Source of the DNA: Macrothele yani
Lineage: Eukaryota; Arthropoda; Arachnida; Araneae; Macrothelidae
Assembly: GCA_039090855.1 (NCBI GenBank)
Contig: CM076996.1
Location: 44,792,469-44,856,468, forward strand
Length of the DNA stretch: 64,000 bases
Direction of reading: 5' to 3'
Position numbers and translations under genes: made by a program. The notes beneath the pieces were generated by a model, which ran no database searches, was not told where the DNA came from, and worked only from the letters and a program-made list of their open reading frames with translations. Position 1 is the stretch's first letter. Each line of letters starts with the position of its first letter. Positions 23,171 to 32,561 of the stretch are shown piece after piece.

Positions 23171-23355
23171 CAATCCCTGTGTTCTTCTAATTTATTAAAA
23201 AAATCTTTTTTGATTTTTGTTTTTCGTGTGCTCCTGTGCCCGTTTGGTTTGGAAGTTTTGGCATTTTTTATTATTTTTTTCTCTGTTTTTAATATTGTTT
23301 TCTTTTAATTTATTTTTGGTTTGATTTTAGCTTTATATCCGTATATATATGAATA

Positions 23356-24600
23356 TACACTATATCGACAAAAGTCACCGGACACCTGGAAGAGAAACAC
23401 AACATAGCATTTACTGACATACATAAGTACGGTATCGGTCCACCTTTGGCTTTAATGCATGCACTGACCCTTCGAGACAGGCTTTCGACAAGGTTGAACA
23501 CAGCGTAGGTATGCGCTTCCATTCAGTACATAATGTTGTCGCTGACTGTTGCTTAGCAGTAGGCCTCGGTTCCAAACTTCTTATGCGGCGCTCTAATTCA
23601 TCCCATAAGTGCCATATTGGGTTAAGATCAGGGCTCTATACTGGCCACTCCACACACGATACAGAATTATCGTCAAACCACGCTGTAACAGTCCTTGCTT
23701 TATGGCTCGGTGCATTATCCTGCTTGTACCAACAAGGCTCGGTTCCATAATATTGCCACAGAGTTGGTAGGGCATAATTGTCCAGAATATCGAGGTGGAC
23801 GTGCTGGTTAACAGGTTTGTCCACGAAAACCAATGGGCCGGAACCATACCACGAAAAACACCCCTACACGAGTACATTGCCAACTCCAAACTATACCGTA
23901 GGAACAGTACACTGGGGTAAATAGCGTTCCCACGGCTGCCGCCATACCCACACACGGCTATCAGGCTGATGGATCGTGTATCTGGATCCATCAGTCCATA
24001 GCACCCGTTTCCATTGATCTACGGTCCACGATAAATGTTCTTTACACCATGCTAAACGACAAGCAGCATTCCGAATGGGGGTGAAAAGCTTATGAGCAGC
24101 CGCACGACAACGGTAATCCATGGAAGGAAGTTCTCTGCGAATGGTACGTGTATATACAGAGATTCCAGCATTTTTACTCACCTGTGCACTGAGGTCTTGT
24201 GCAGTACTCCGTCGATTAGCTGTAACGACTCTCCTGAGGCTTCGACGTCCTCTATCACTGATTTCCTTTGGTCTGCCGGTACGTTTTCCTGCTTCAGGTA
24301 CGCCATATGTCTTCCACGTATTCAGTACATCCAAAACAGTTGACTTGGGTATGTTTAAACGCCTCTCGGTTTCTCTTATGGACAACCGACTAATATAACA
24401 CCCAACAATCTTTCCTTTCTCAAAGTCAGTTCTCTCCCGCCGCGACATTTTCACTCAACCTCACAGTGCGATATGATCGCGGTCAGCTACAGACTTGATT
24501 TTATACTGTTTGCAGCTGTACCGCGCACCTTAACAACGCAGCGGATCCGTTCATTTGTTTTTGAAGGGGTGTCTGGTGACTTTTGTCAATATGGTGTGTA
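23356..24600 (-). mobile_element. Tc1-like transposon Tc1-2
   Basis: Inverted ends tacactatatcgacaaaagt (23356) and the reverse of tacacaccatattgacaaaa (ending 24600), with TA included at both. Length 1.245 kb, one minus-strand transposase. Its family differs from Tc1-1 in sequence and in catalytic spacing. Confidence 0.85.
23593..24448 (-). pseudogene. Tc1-like transposase, catalytic Glu lost
   Basis: The ATG at 24448 gives MSRRERTDFEKGKIVG with paired helix-turn-helix (LSIRETERRLNIPKST) and the linker TGRPKEIS. The catalytic domain has VLWTDGSRYTIH (first Asp) and KQDNAPSHKA (second Asp). The last block reads DLNPIWHLWDEL, with Trp where the catalytic Glu should be (23600s). A frameshift near 23890 and an amber codon (VEWPV then TAG) also break it. 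Spacing between the second Asp and the lost Glu is 34 residues, the usual Tc1 value. Confidence 0.8.
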
Positions 24601-24627
24601 TATATATATATATTATATATTGGCAGG

Positions 24628-26225
24628 TGTCACCTATGGGTTTTACAAGGGCGGACACAGATTTCAAGATCATAAAATAAATATAGTATGGAACAGTAAT
24701 ATCTCCTGTAAGGTTATTGAGAATGTGTTTATTTCGCAAGAATAAAATGTTTGCTAAAATATGTAATATTGAATCAGAATTTGAAAAATACGTTAAAGTT
24801 CTAATAGGTCAGTTTGTTGGCAACCAAGTGCCTAAATCCTTCTTAAAACTAGCATTAAGGAAAATAGTGCTGAAGTATAGTGTTAGGATGGCAGACTTTG
24901 TTCAATAACTCAGTGACTAAATGAGTCATCAAAATTAAAGCAATTTTATAGAGGTTTATATGATGATGTGGTCGCTCTTATTAAATGGAACCTAAAATGC
25001 CTTATTAATTGCAATTCCTTTAATTCAAAAAAAGTTTAAAAGATAAAATAATATCACAAAAAAGTTTGAAATATAATAAATAAATAATTTATATAAAAAA
25101 GTGTAAAATTATAAAACCTTATTTAAATTAAAAAAAAAAAGAAACAAAATAATTGTTAAATGATTGGAAAGGTGGACTGCTTTTCAGTTTAATTCTGGTG
25201 GTACCTGTTGAGCACATCTATCCTGGATTCATAGGGTAATCCAGTATTCTAGTGAGTTAAGCACAAGTTTAAATCAGTTTCTGAACTTGCATAATTAGGC
25301 TTTTGACTTCAGCCTTAATGGCAGCTTTCTGGTTGGAGTAACCTCTCTCTCAATGTGTTTATGGAGGTTGTGGACTTGTCTCCTAGAGGGCACTGCTGCT
25401 GTTTCTTTTCACGTGCAGTTTCTTTTGAATAATCAAGTTGAAAAAGCATGCTCGTCATTATTAGAAGGAAGGTAATGTGTAGTGTAAGGATTTATAATGG
25501 GGGAATTTTTATTTAATTTATATTAGTTTGGCTAATCGCTTTTCGCTTTCAGAAGTTTTTAGCTGCATAGCAAATTTACGTTTAGTTGTTTTTCAGGTTT
25601 CGGGGTTGGTTTCAGAGCGTCTTTTGTTCTATGAAGGCATCACGTTTTTGGGCAATTTCTTAGCGAATTTTCTTAATTTAGCTTGCTTTTATTTCCTCAA
25701 GTCAGTTTTCCTCATTCATTCAAATATTTTTGTACATCATGGAACATAGTAGAAGCTTTTCAGTCCTTTATAGCACGAATTAGTTTTTTGTATTTAATTT
25801 GTGCAATGCCGTGTATCTGTATTGTGTGGGTATATAAATGTTGTTTTCTGGAATCAATTCGGGTTGTAAATTTCTGGATTGAAGTGTGCGTCGGTCCTGA
25901 ATATTCAGTTTGCAGTTAAGATTTTTTTTACAAGATTTTAGTACCTTTTCTAAATCATTCGTTTGCATTAGTTTTTATTTATTTTTTAATTTATTTTAAA
26001 AAAATGTTTTTGTTTCTTCTCTATGAAAAGTTTTCTTTGGAGGACTCCGTTGGACTTTTAAAATTCGGCTTTTTATTTAAAGTTTCAGGCTCAGTCAATT
26101 ATTTACTAGCTCTCTATAAAATTTTATTAGCAAACTGAATATAGCAGAAACCCACGCTGTTTGGTCTCTGCAGAAATGCGAGAGTTGTGATCTGTGTCGG
26201 TCCTTGAAAAAACCATAGGTCACAG
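24628..26225 (+). mobile_element. Penelope-like element copy 3 (PLE-3), 5'-truncated, with inverted terminal block
   Basis: Contains only the last part of the RT (24680-24908), then a T-rich 3' region, and ends at about 26130-26225 with the shared terminal block (cagaaaccca, then gtcggtccttgaaaaaacc, ataggtcac). The same block appears in inverse at its 5' edge, 24630-24666 (gtcacctatgggttttacaa, ggcggacacag). A truncated body between inverted end blocks is a known Penelope insertion pattern. Confidence 0.6.
24680..24908 (+). pseudogene. PLE-3 RT C-terminal fragment
   Basis: Two frames read NIVWNSNISCKVIENVFISQ and then KICNIESEFEKYVKVLIGQF with FLKLALRKIVLKYSVRMADF, matching the last 90 residues of PLE-1 and PLE-2. 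The upstream catalytic part is absent. A frame change lies near 24740. Confidence 0.65.
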
Positions 26226-26301
26226 CTGCAAAAAAAACAAAAACAAAAAAAAACACTTGAAAACACCATAGGTCTCTCAGCCACATCAGTGATAACAGTT
26301 T

Positions 26302-26704
26302 AGAAGGTTCTAGGATGACATTACGCAGGCATTCCTATAAGATCCAACACAACACGTTCACTGCTTAGTGGCGTAGCCAGAAATTTCTGAAGGAAGGGGT
26401 TTTATGGATTTGGTTCATTGGTGAAAGCCTCATATTAGAAGGCTCTAGGATGACATTACGCAGCATTCCTATAAGATCCAACACAACACGTCCACTGCTC
26501 AGTGGCGTAGCCAGAAATTTCTGAAGGAAGGGGTTTTATGGATTTGGTTCATTGGTGAAAGCCTCATATTAGAAGGCTCTAGGATAACATTACGCAGGCA
26601 TTCCTATAAGATCCAACACAACACGTCCACTGCTCAGTGGCGTAGCCAGAAATTTCTGAAGGAAGGGGGTGGCATGGATTTGGTTCATTGGTGAAAGCCT
26701 CATA
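26302..26704 (+). repeat. Three tandem units of ~134 bp
   Basis: Units begin agaaggYtctaggat at 26302, 26437 and 26571 and are almost identical (periods 135 and 134 bp). Each contains unique flank plus the left half of the MITE that is complete at 26635-26798 (gtggcgtagccagaaatttc). The array arose by duplication of MITE edge plus flank. Confidence 0.9.
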
Positions 26705-26798
26705 TATACATATTGATTTGATTTAAATTTGTACTCAACTCCCCCCCTCCCCCTCAAGGGGTTCCGGACCCGAGGACCCCTCCTTGGCTACGCATCTG
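26635..26798. mobile_element. hAT-type MITE, 164 bp
   Basis: Ends cagtggcgtagccagaa and ccttggctacgcatctg are imperfect inverse repeats. Flanking octamers are ccactgct and ctactgct (7 of 8), as expected for hAT. A second copy is at about 60616-60773. Confidence 0.7.
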
Positions 26799-26926
26799 CT
26801 ACTGCTTGCTGATGCAGAATGCGCCAAAGCGCAAAACATTTTCTAGGTGGTCGCCTTTCAAGATGGAGCAAAATGAGAATTGGCTATTTAACATTCTACG
26901 GACAGATCAGGCTTATTTCTTGCTAC

Positions 26927-27085
26927 GCCGCCCAGGTGCCCGAGTGGTCTGAGCTGCTGTCTCCCGATAATTCTTCCGAGATGGCCCGGATTCCAGTCCT
27001 GGATGAAGCATGAGTGATGTGTTTCTGTTACGGTGCTGGTTCTCTCCCTCCCCTGGAACCAATATCTTCATATTAAGGACGGACG
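26927..27085 (+). mobile_element. SINE-1-related copy, diverged and truncated
   Basis: Head gccgcccaggtgcccgagtg, degenerate B box (ggattccagtcc), then gttacggtgctggttctctc and ctggaacca. It lacks the 3' part. It may belong to a subfamily, since the head differs from all other copies. Confidence 0.65.
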
Positions 27086-27161
27086 AAACAAAAACAAATT
27101 CACGCTGAACGGGAGTGTCAATTCCCATAACTGCCGCATTTGGGCTACTGCCTACCCTTAA

Positions 27162-27599
27162 GGTGGACGTCAAGTAATTTTGCTTCCTATATTTCCAATG
27201 GAAAAACTTTTGTACACATTTTCTTCACAATTAGTGTGTTCCCAAGGATGAAAATTTGAACATCGATTAAAATAACTTCATATTATAATTTGGAATACTT
27301 AATATCTTTTAAAACATAACCATAATTATATTAAAAATCAATAACTTTTCCTTTGGTGGTGTTGAAACCAGAAAAAAGATGGCGCGACCTGTACTTTGAT
27401 GACGTCAGTAGACAAACAAATGTTGGATTGCATAATCATGGTTATGTTTTAGAAAATATTAAGTATTCCAAGTTATAAAATGAAGCTATTTTAATCGATG
27501 TTCAAATTTTCATCCTTGGGAACGCATTAATTGTGAAGAAAATGTGTACCGAAGTTTTTCCACTGGAAGTATAGGAAGCAAAATTACTTGACGTCCACC
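27162..27599. mobile_element. Foldback MITE flanked by TTAA, copy 2
   Basis: Same ends as the copy at 14396 (ggtggacgtcaagtaatttt) and TTAA on both sides (27158-27161, 27600-27603). The roughly 110-bp centre (ttggtggtgttgaaaccaga, gtactttgatgacgtcag) is inverted relative to copy 1. 438 bp. Confidence 0.8.
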
Positions 27600-27676
27600 T
27601 TAAGGGTTGGCACAAAAGTTATGGGAATTGAGACTTCTCACACTTGAATCACCACTGCCGGCACCAAAAGTTACTG

Positions 27677-27906
27677 GCCGCCCCGGTGGCGCAGTGGTCT
27701 AAGCGATGGCCTCTGATCATTCGTCCGAACGGGGTCCGGGTTCGAATCCCGGTGAGGCATGGATGTTGTGTTTGTCTTACGGCACTGGCTCTCTCCCTTC
27801 CCTGGAACCAGTGCCCCTAAATTAGGGACGGGCGACTGCTTATAGCCCATTGAGTTGCTCACGGTGGTCGCTAAACCTCCAATCAAAAAAAAAAAGAAAA
27901 AAAAAA
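27677..27906 (+). mobile_element. SINE-1 copy, complete
   Basis: Reads gccgccccggtggcgcagtg (A box), ggttcgaatcc (B box), gaggcatggatg, ctctcccttccctgga, cattgagttgctcac, ctccaatc and an A-rich tail. Target duplication aaaagttRctg at 27666-27676 and about 27903-27913. A good reference copy for the family, about 215 bp plus tail. Confidence 0.9.
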
Positions 27907-29943
27907 GTTGCTGTGGATTTACAGTTCATCATCATCAGAGCATTTTTCTTTGAAGTGCGTTGTGCCCCTGTAATGAAAATCTGTAGTGCCACAGGTACAC
28001 CGTATAGTAACATATTACCAGGGGCGGGTTTAAGTATTACAGCTCCCTGGGCCAAGAAAATCAGACGCCCCTAAGTAAACTTTTTGTAAGAAATTTGAGG
28101 CCGATAAGAATTTCATATTTAAATTACATATTACATATAGATTTTTTATCACACAAAGAACTAGCATATTCTCAAGAACAACCCAACTCTAAAATTTTTA
28201 GCACATGTATTATCTAAAACTGGGCATTGAAATAAAAATTTATAAATGTCGTTTTCTCACAAGTTTAATTCGCATAATTTTAAAACAACATTTCACAGTA
28301 AATTTTTACATTTACAAATGAAATTGTGTTTTAACACACTTCTGAAACATTTGCCTGCAAAATTTTGGATTTAAATTTACAACGTATGCAATATTAATTT
28401 CAGAATTTTTTTAAATTATAATGATAGTGCTGCTACCAATGTTTATTGTATATCGATTAAGTGACTGAGAGATAGAAGAAACGAATGAACATAAGTTATG
28501 TACAATAAAATTACTCACCGCTAAAAGATTTTTTTCTCGATTTCTTTTGGCAAAATCCTCTACTATATCATCAAATGTTAATGTTTCTACAATGTTGGAA
28601 TTAAGTGCCAAAGTTGCCAATGAACTTGTTCTTTCTTGAGAACTAGAGGTCCTCAAATAATTGTGGATGATTTTCAAAAGAGAAAAACTTCTTCCTCCAG
28701 AGGCATTAGTGATGGGTATACATAAGTAAATCCTCAGGATAACATCAACGTTCGGAAAAGTTGAATCAATTCTTTTTTCCCTAATCAGTTTCATCATAAC
28801 CTCAACAGGAACACTAACACTTGAATCTGTCACTGCTTGTCTATCTAAATTATTCCAAAATTTCTGGAAATGAAAACATTTTTGTTCAAATTCTGGGCCT
28901 AAATCTTTAGAGTAAACTGTCAGTAGATTTTTTGCCTTTTGAGATCCTGTTGTCTCATCAACATCTGCTAATTGCGTTAGAAACCCAAACATGCTCTCCA
29001 CATCGGAATACGCATCTCGTCAAAGTTTCAACTGCTGCACCAAGTTATCAATGATCGTATGCAAAACGCATAATCGCATATGTTCCTTTGCAGTGAAAAC
29101 AGTTTCTTTATTGCCTTTCATCTCTTGAAATTGTAGTTTTCTCCGACGGGTTCTGGTAACATTCTTCTTATATTCGTCGCACTGAGACAAAAGTTTTCCA
29201 TCTTCCTCATACTTATCACATTTATTCCGGAGATCGCACTTAAATATTTAATAAGTGAATCGTACAGTTCTACAGCAACTGAAAGGTCAATATTCACTTT
29301 CTGCAGTGTTTTATTGCAACTATCAATTCTTTGCAAAATATCACTCCAAAGCTCTAAGAGAATGCCCATTTCTAACAAATCGATCTTACTTAATAATCTT
29401 CTGCTTCTACTCTTGCTTGTAATTTTTCACCGGTGTTTTCTGCGAAGTCTTGAAGTGCATCTCTAATGCAGGAATAACTAGAGCGTAAGGACTTGCATGC
29501 ATCAACCCTTGCTGACCATCGGGTTTCACATAACCTTTTGGGTACAAGAAGTGGAGATTGCGATCCAGATTAGCTGTGGAGCTCATGCCTATCTTGAGGA
29601 CTTGTCTTCAAGATTTGCCACCTATGTGATGAAGATGACCAAAAGTTGTATATGTCCTGTACGAACATAAAAAAAGATGTAGCTTCAAGGAAGCATACCG
29701 CTGCGGATTTCCCAACCAAATTAAGAGAGTGTGCTGCGCATGGAATATAGTAGGCTAAACTGTTATGAGTTTTTAATCGAGCTTGGAGACCTGAATATTC
29801 ACCAGACATATTTCTCGCATTGTCATAATTTTTACCTCTGCAGTCTTTAACATCTATTTTTGAATCTTGTAACAGCTTCAATAAAGCCTTCTCCATGTCT
29901 TCTGCTTTATGACCAGTGTTGGGCAAGAAACAAATAAATCGTT

Positions 29944-30299
29944 CCTCTGGTTGTCCATTTTCCAGAACATAACGAAAAATAACAGTCAACTGGTCAACTT
30001 TTGACAAATCTGGAGTGGAGTCTATAATAATAGAGTAATATTTGCTCGACTTCAACTCTTTAACTATTGTGTCAGTGACTGATAAGGCCATTAATGAAAT
30101 GAATTCTTCACATACATCCTTCCTCTGGTTGTCCATTTTCCAGAACATAACGAAAAATAACAGTCAACTGGTCAACTTTTGACAAATCTGGAGTGGAGTC
30201 TATAATAATAGAGTAATATTTGCTCGACTTCAACTCTTTAACTATTGTGTCAGTGACTGATAAGGCCATTAATGAAATGAATTCTTCACATACATCCTT
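29944..30299. repeat. 178-bp tandem duplication in hAT-2 transposase
   Basis: cctctggttgtccattttcc at 29944 recurs at 30122, and the two 178-bp units are identical or nearly so throughout. 178 is not a multiple of three, so the duplication itself causes a frameshift. The near-identity says that it is recent compared with the element. Confidence 0.95.
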
Positions 30300-30540
30300 C
30301 AAAAGGTATGAAACATTTCCACTTCTCTTATTTCCAAAATTTTTCAAATGTTGCTCCAGAAAAGGGTCAAATTTTCCTATCAGTTCAAGGATGTCTAGAT
30401 AATTGCCATTATTATTATTCCCTAACTTGTCATTCGCTCCATTTCCACGAAATACTAATCCACGGGAAGACAGAAATTTAATTACTTCGAAAATCCATAA
30501 AAGTACTGCTTTCCAATAATTTTTCTCATTCATCAGTTGC

Positions 30541-30564
30541 TGGAAAGAGCGATGTATTTGTTTA
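30541..30564. repeat. Target-site duplication, left copy, of LINE
   Basis: 24 bp starting tggaaagagcgatgtattt, repeated with one mismatch at 37707-37730. The two copies bracket the LINE and the extra tRNA-like segment. Confidence 0.8.
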
Positions 30565-30833
30565 TTTACTGTCGCCACGTATTTGGAGGATTTTCACCTT
30601 GGATCTCGCCCTTTGGATTTAACTGAGCAGCGTGTTGTTTCTCTGCAATTTTCTTGTGATTTGGGTGTGTTATTGGACTCTTCGCTCCTTAATTTTACGT
30701 TCACCTTAAGTATAAAGGTATCGTCTTTCATTTTGCTTCGTTTCGAGCGCGGTGAGTGCCTATTTTGTTGTATTTCATCTTATTTACGTTTGGCCGAGCT
30801 GGCCAAGCTCGCTGCTGGGCGCCGCCATTAAAG

Positions 30834-32561
30834 ATGGCGACTTCCGGTAGGGATAGTGATAGCCCTCATCTCTCTTCCTTTTCTGATGCCCGAGATGGGG
30901 GTGTTGCCACGCAAGCGTCCGCTCGTGGCGTTGCCAATTTGCCTTCTCCAGTTACGTCACATCTCCCGGCTTCCGCTATCGATGATGACGCAATGGACAT
31001 CACTGGAAATGCAGCCTCTTATAGCACTGCCGAGCCCAACGTGTCATTACCTTCGTTTTCTTCTGTTGCAGCCTCCAAAGTCTCTCGTCCAGCATCCAAG
31101 AATAATTATGGTGGCGCTGAAAAGCTGAAATCTTTCATTTCCCAAGCTGGCAATAATATCGTGCTTAATATCCCAGCCAGCTCTCCAGCTGGCACAGCTT
31201 TTACCGAGAATCTTGCAAAAGGCGTCCATTTCGAAGCCCTTCCGGACACTCCTTTGCGAGTATATGCAGATGCCATTGCACAGCAGTTCCCATCTGAATC
31301 TATTCCGCAAATGTATTTTACAGGACGACTTGTGGTTGTTTATCTGGCCACGGCTGAAATGGCGAAATCTCTCCTAACATCTGGCCTCACCATTGGTGAT
31401 AGACATCTTTCTGCAGAACCGGTGGGCCAAAGACCCATTAACGCTTCTTTCTACCCGGTCCCGTTGGAAGTGACAGATCTCATGCTGCATGCTGTCTTAT
31501 CTTCGGTTGGTCGGGTAGTTGGAGGCATACAAACGCATCTTGCTGCCCGAAAGGACCCATTACGTGATCCACGACATGCGTCGATCCAAGGTGATCGCCG
31601 TGTTGCGAGGGTCATATTTCCATCACAAGAAGCAATCGAACGGCTTCCAACACACTTCACTGTTCGGTGCGAGGATCAGGTCAGGCAAATAAACTTCCTG
31701 ACGGAATTCCATTGTAGTCAATGCCACCAGGTTGGTCACTACTATAAGCAGTGCCCAGTTGCTCCACCAAAGTCTGTTTCGCCCGTCTATCAAGATCCGA
31801 CGCCTTCTTATCAAGATCCTAGTAGCGCTCCGTCACCGACGGTGGTTCCTGTGAACAACCTACCTTTGGTGGCAACCTCTACGCCATTTGTTGTCCCACC
31901 TTCTCTCTCCGACGAACACTACCCAGTTTTACAATCTTCACCATCTTTTCGTGTTCCTGCGGACCCTACAGCAGTTGCTGAATCCGTTGCGACTGACCAA
32001 TCTGATACCGAGACCTCGACCGCTGATGACACAGCCTATCAAAGCGTCAGCGACCAAGCGATGAGTGATGGGACGGAGGGCTATCTCCGGGCCCGTCCTG
32101 ACAAAAGGGATGCCAAACCTCCTCGCGGCTCTACGAAACAACGGCGACAATCTGGCCACTCTACTCAAACCTCTCCGACTAAGCCTGCTGGATCACCTGC
32201 TCCGGGTCGCCCTGTCAAGTCTTCCAAGCCAGTTATCTACCTCCTGCCTCTTGAGGAATTTTCCGCACGCCTACACATGAATGTGTTTCCGGACACTCCT
32301 CTCCCTTATAACGAATTGCACGACTTTGCTTGTGCCAAGACTCTTCTTCCTAATTTACCCACCTATGTCAACCGATTTGAAGGTCGCTACCCAGCAGTTG
32401 AGAATCAACTGGCACAACTGTTAACTCTTTACAATACTATCAAGAGTCCATCTGCCGAGGATGATGCCACTCAGAAGTGCATCCAACGGCGGTACAACAA
32501 CTTCCGTTCCCATTTGGAAAAGATTGTCACTGCCACTAGAGACATGGCACTTTCACTGTGA
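30834..32561 (+). CDS. LINE ORF1 protein with CCHC zinc knuckle
   Basis: The start is the ATG at 30834, in good context (aag before, G after); the upstream in-frame extension lies in the leader. 575 residues. The N-terminal third is Ser/Pro/Thr-rich, a central part (about residues 105-275) may be the RNA-binding fold (VHFEALPDTPLRVYADAIAQ, VVVYLATAEMAKSLL), followed by a zinc knuckle CSQCHQVGHYYKQC (31713-31754, C-x2-C-x4-H-x4-C). A Pro/Ser/Thr-rich low-complexity stretch and a basic segment (KRDAKPPRGSTKQRRQ) follow. ORF1 proteins of this kind bind the element RNA to form a particle. The open frame is intact, and its stop overlaps the start of ORF2 by four bases. Confidence 0.85.
   Translation: MATSGRDSDSPHLSSFSDARDGGVATQASARGVANLPSPVTSHLPASAIDDDAMDITGNAASYSTAEPNVSLPSFSSVAASKVSRPASKNNYGGAEKLKSFISQAGNNIVLNIPASSPAGTAFTENLAKGVHFEALPDTPLRVYADAIAQQFPSESIPQMYFTGRLVVVYLATAEMAKSLLTSGLTIGDRHLSAEPVGQRPINASFYPVPLEVTDLMLHAVLSSVGRVVGGIQTHLAARKDPLRDPRHASIQGDRRVARVIFPSQEAIERLPTHFTVRCEDQVRQINFLTEFHCSQCHQVGHYYKQCPVAPPKSVSPVYQDPTPSYQDPSSAPSPTVVPVNNLPLVATSTPFVVPPSLSDEHYPVLQSSPSFRVPADPTAVAESVATDQSDTETSTADDTAYQSVSDQAMSDGTEGYLRARPDKRDAKPPRGSTKQRRQSGHSTQTSPTKPAGSPAPGRPVKSSKPVIYLLPLEEFSARLHMNVFPDTPLPYNELHDFACAKTLLPNLPTYVNRFEGRYPAVENQLAQLLTLYNTIKSPSAEDDATQKCIQRRYNNFRSHLEKIVTATRDMALSL

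Larger units (their letters stand above)
28411..30578 (-). pseudogene. hAT-2 transposase, middle and C-terminal part (ZMYM1-like)
   Basis: In order on the minus strand: VIKFLSSRGLVFRGNG and DILELIGKFDPFLEQH (pre-DUF4371); SKYYSIIIDSTPDLSKVDQL and GKNYDNARNMSGEYSGLQAR (catalytic RNase-H-like region); YYIPCAAHSLNLVG; then FPNVDVILRIYLCIPITNAS and the dimerisation block SFSLLKIIHNYLRTS. The frame is broken several times, including a stop stretch between 29001 and 29118. A 178-bp tandem duplication (29943-30300) duplicates the DSTPDLS region and shifts the frame. It would be a DNA transposase acting as a dimer or higher oligomer. Inactive. Confidence 0.8.

Noticed and set aside
27677..27750. tRNA genes at SINE heads (ggtggcgcagtgg with ggttcgaatcc)
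   Set aside because: The A and B boxes derive from a tRNA, but they are fixed parts of a ~215-bp repeat with A tail and target duplications, so they are SINE promoters and not tRNA genes.
30756..30833. Upstream extension of LINE ORF1
   Set aside because: It begins with GTG in the leader; the ATG at 30834 has better context and starts the conserved-looking part.
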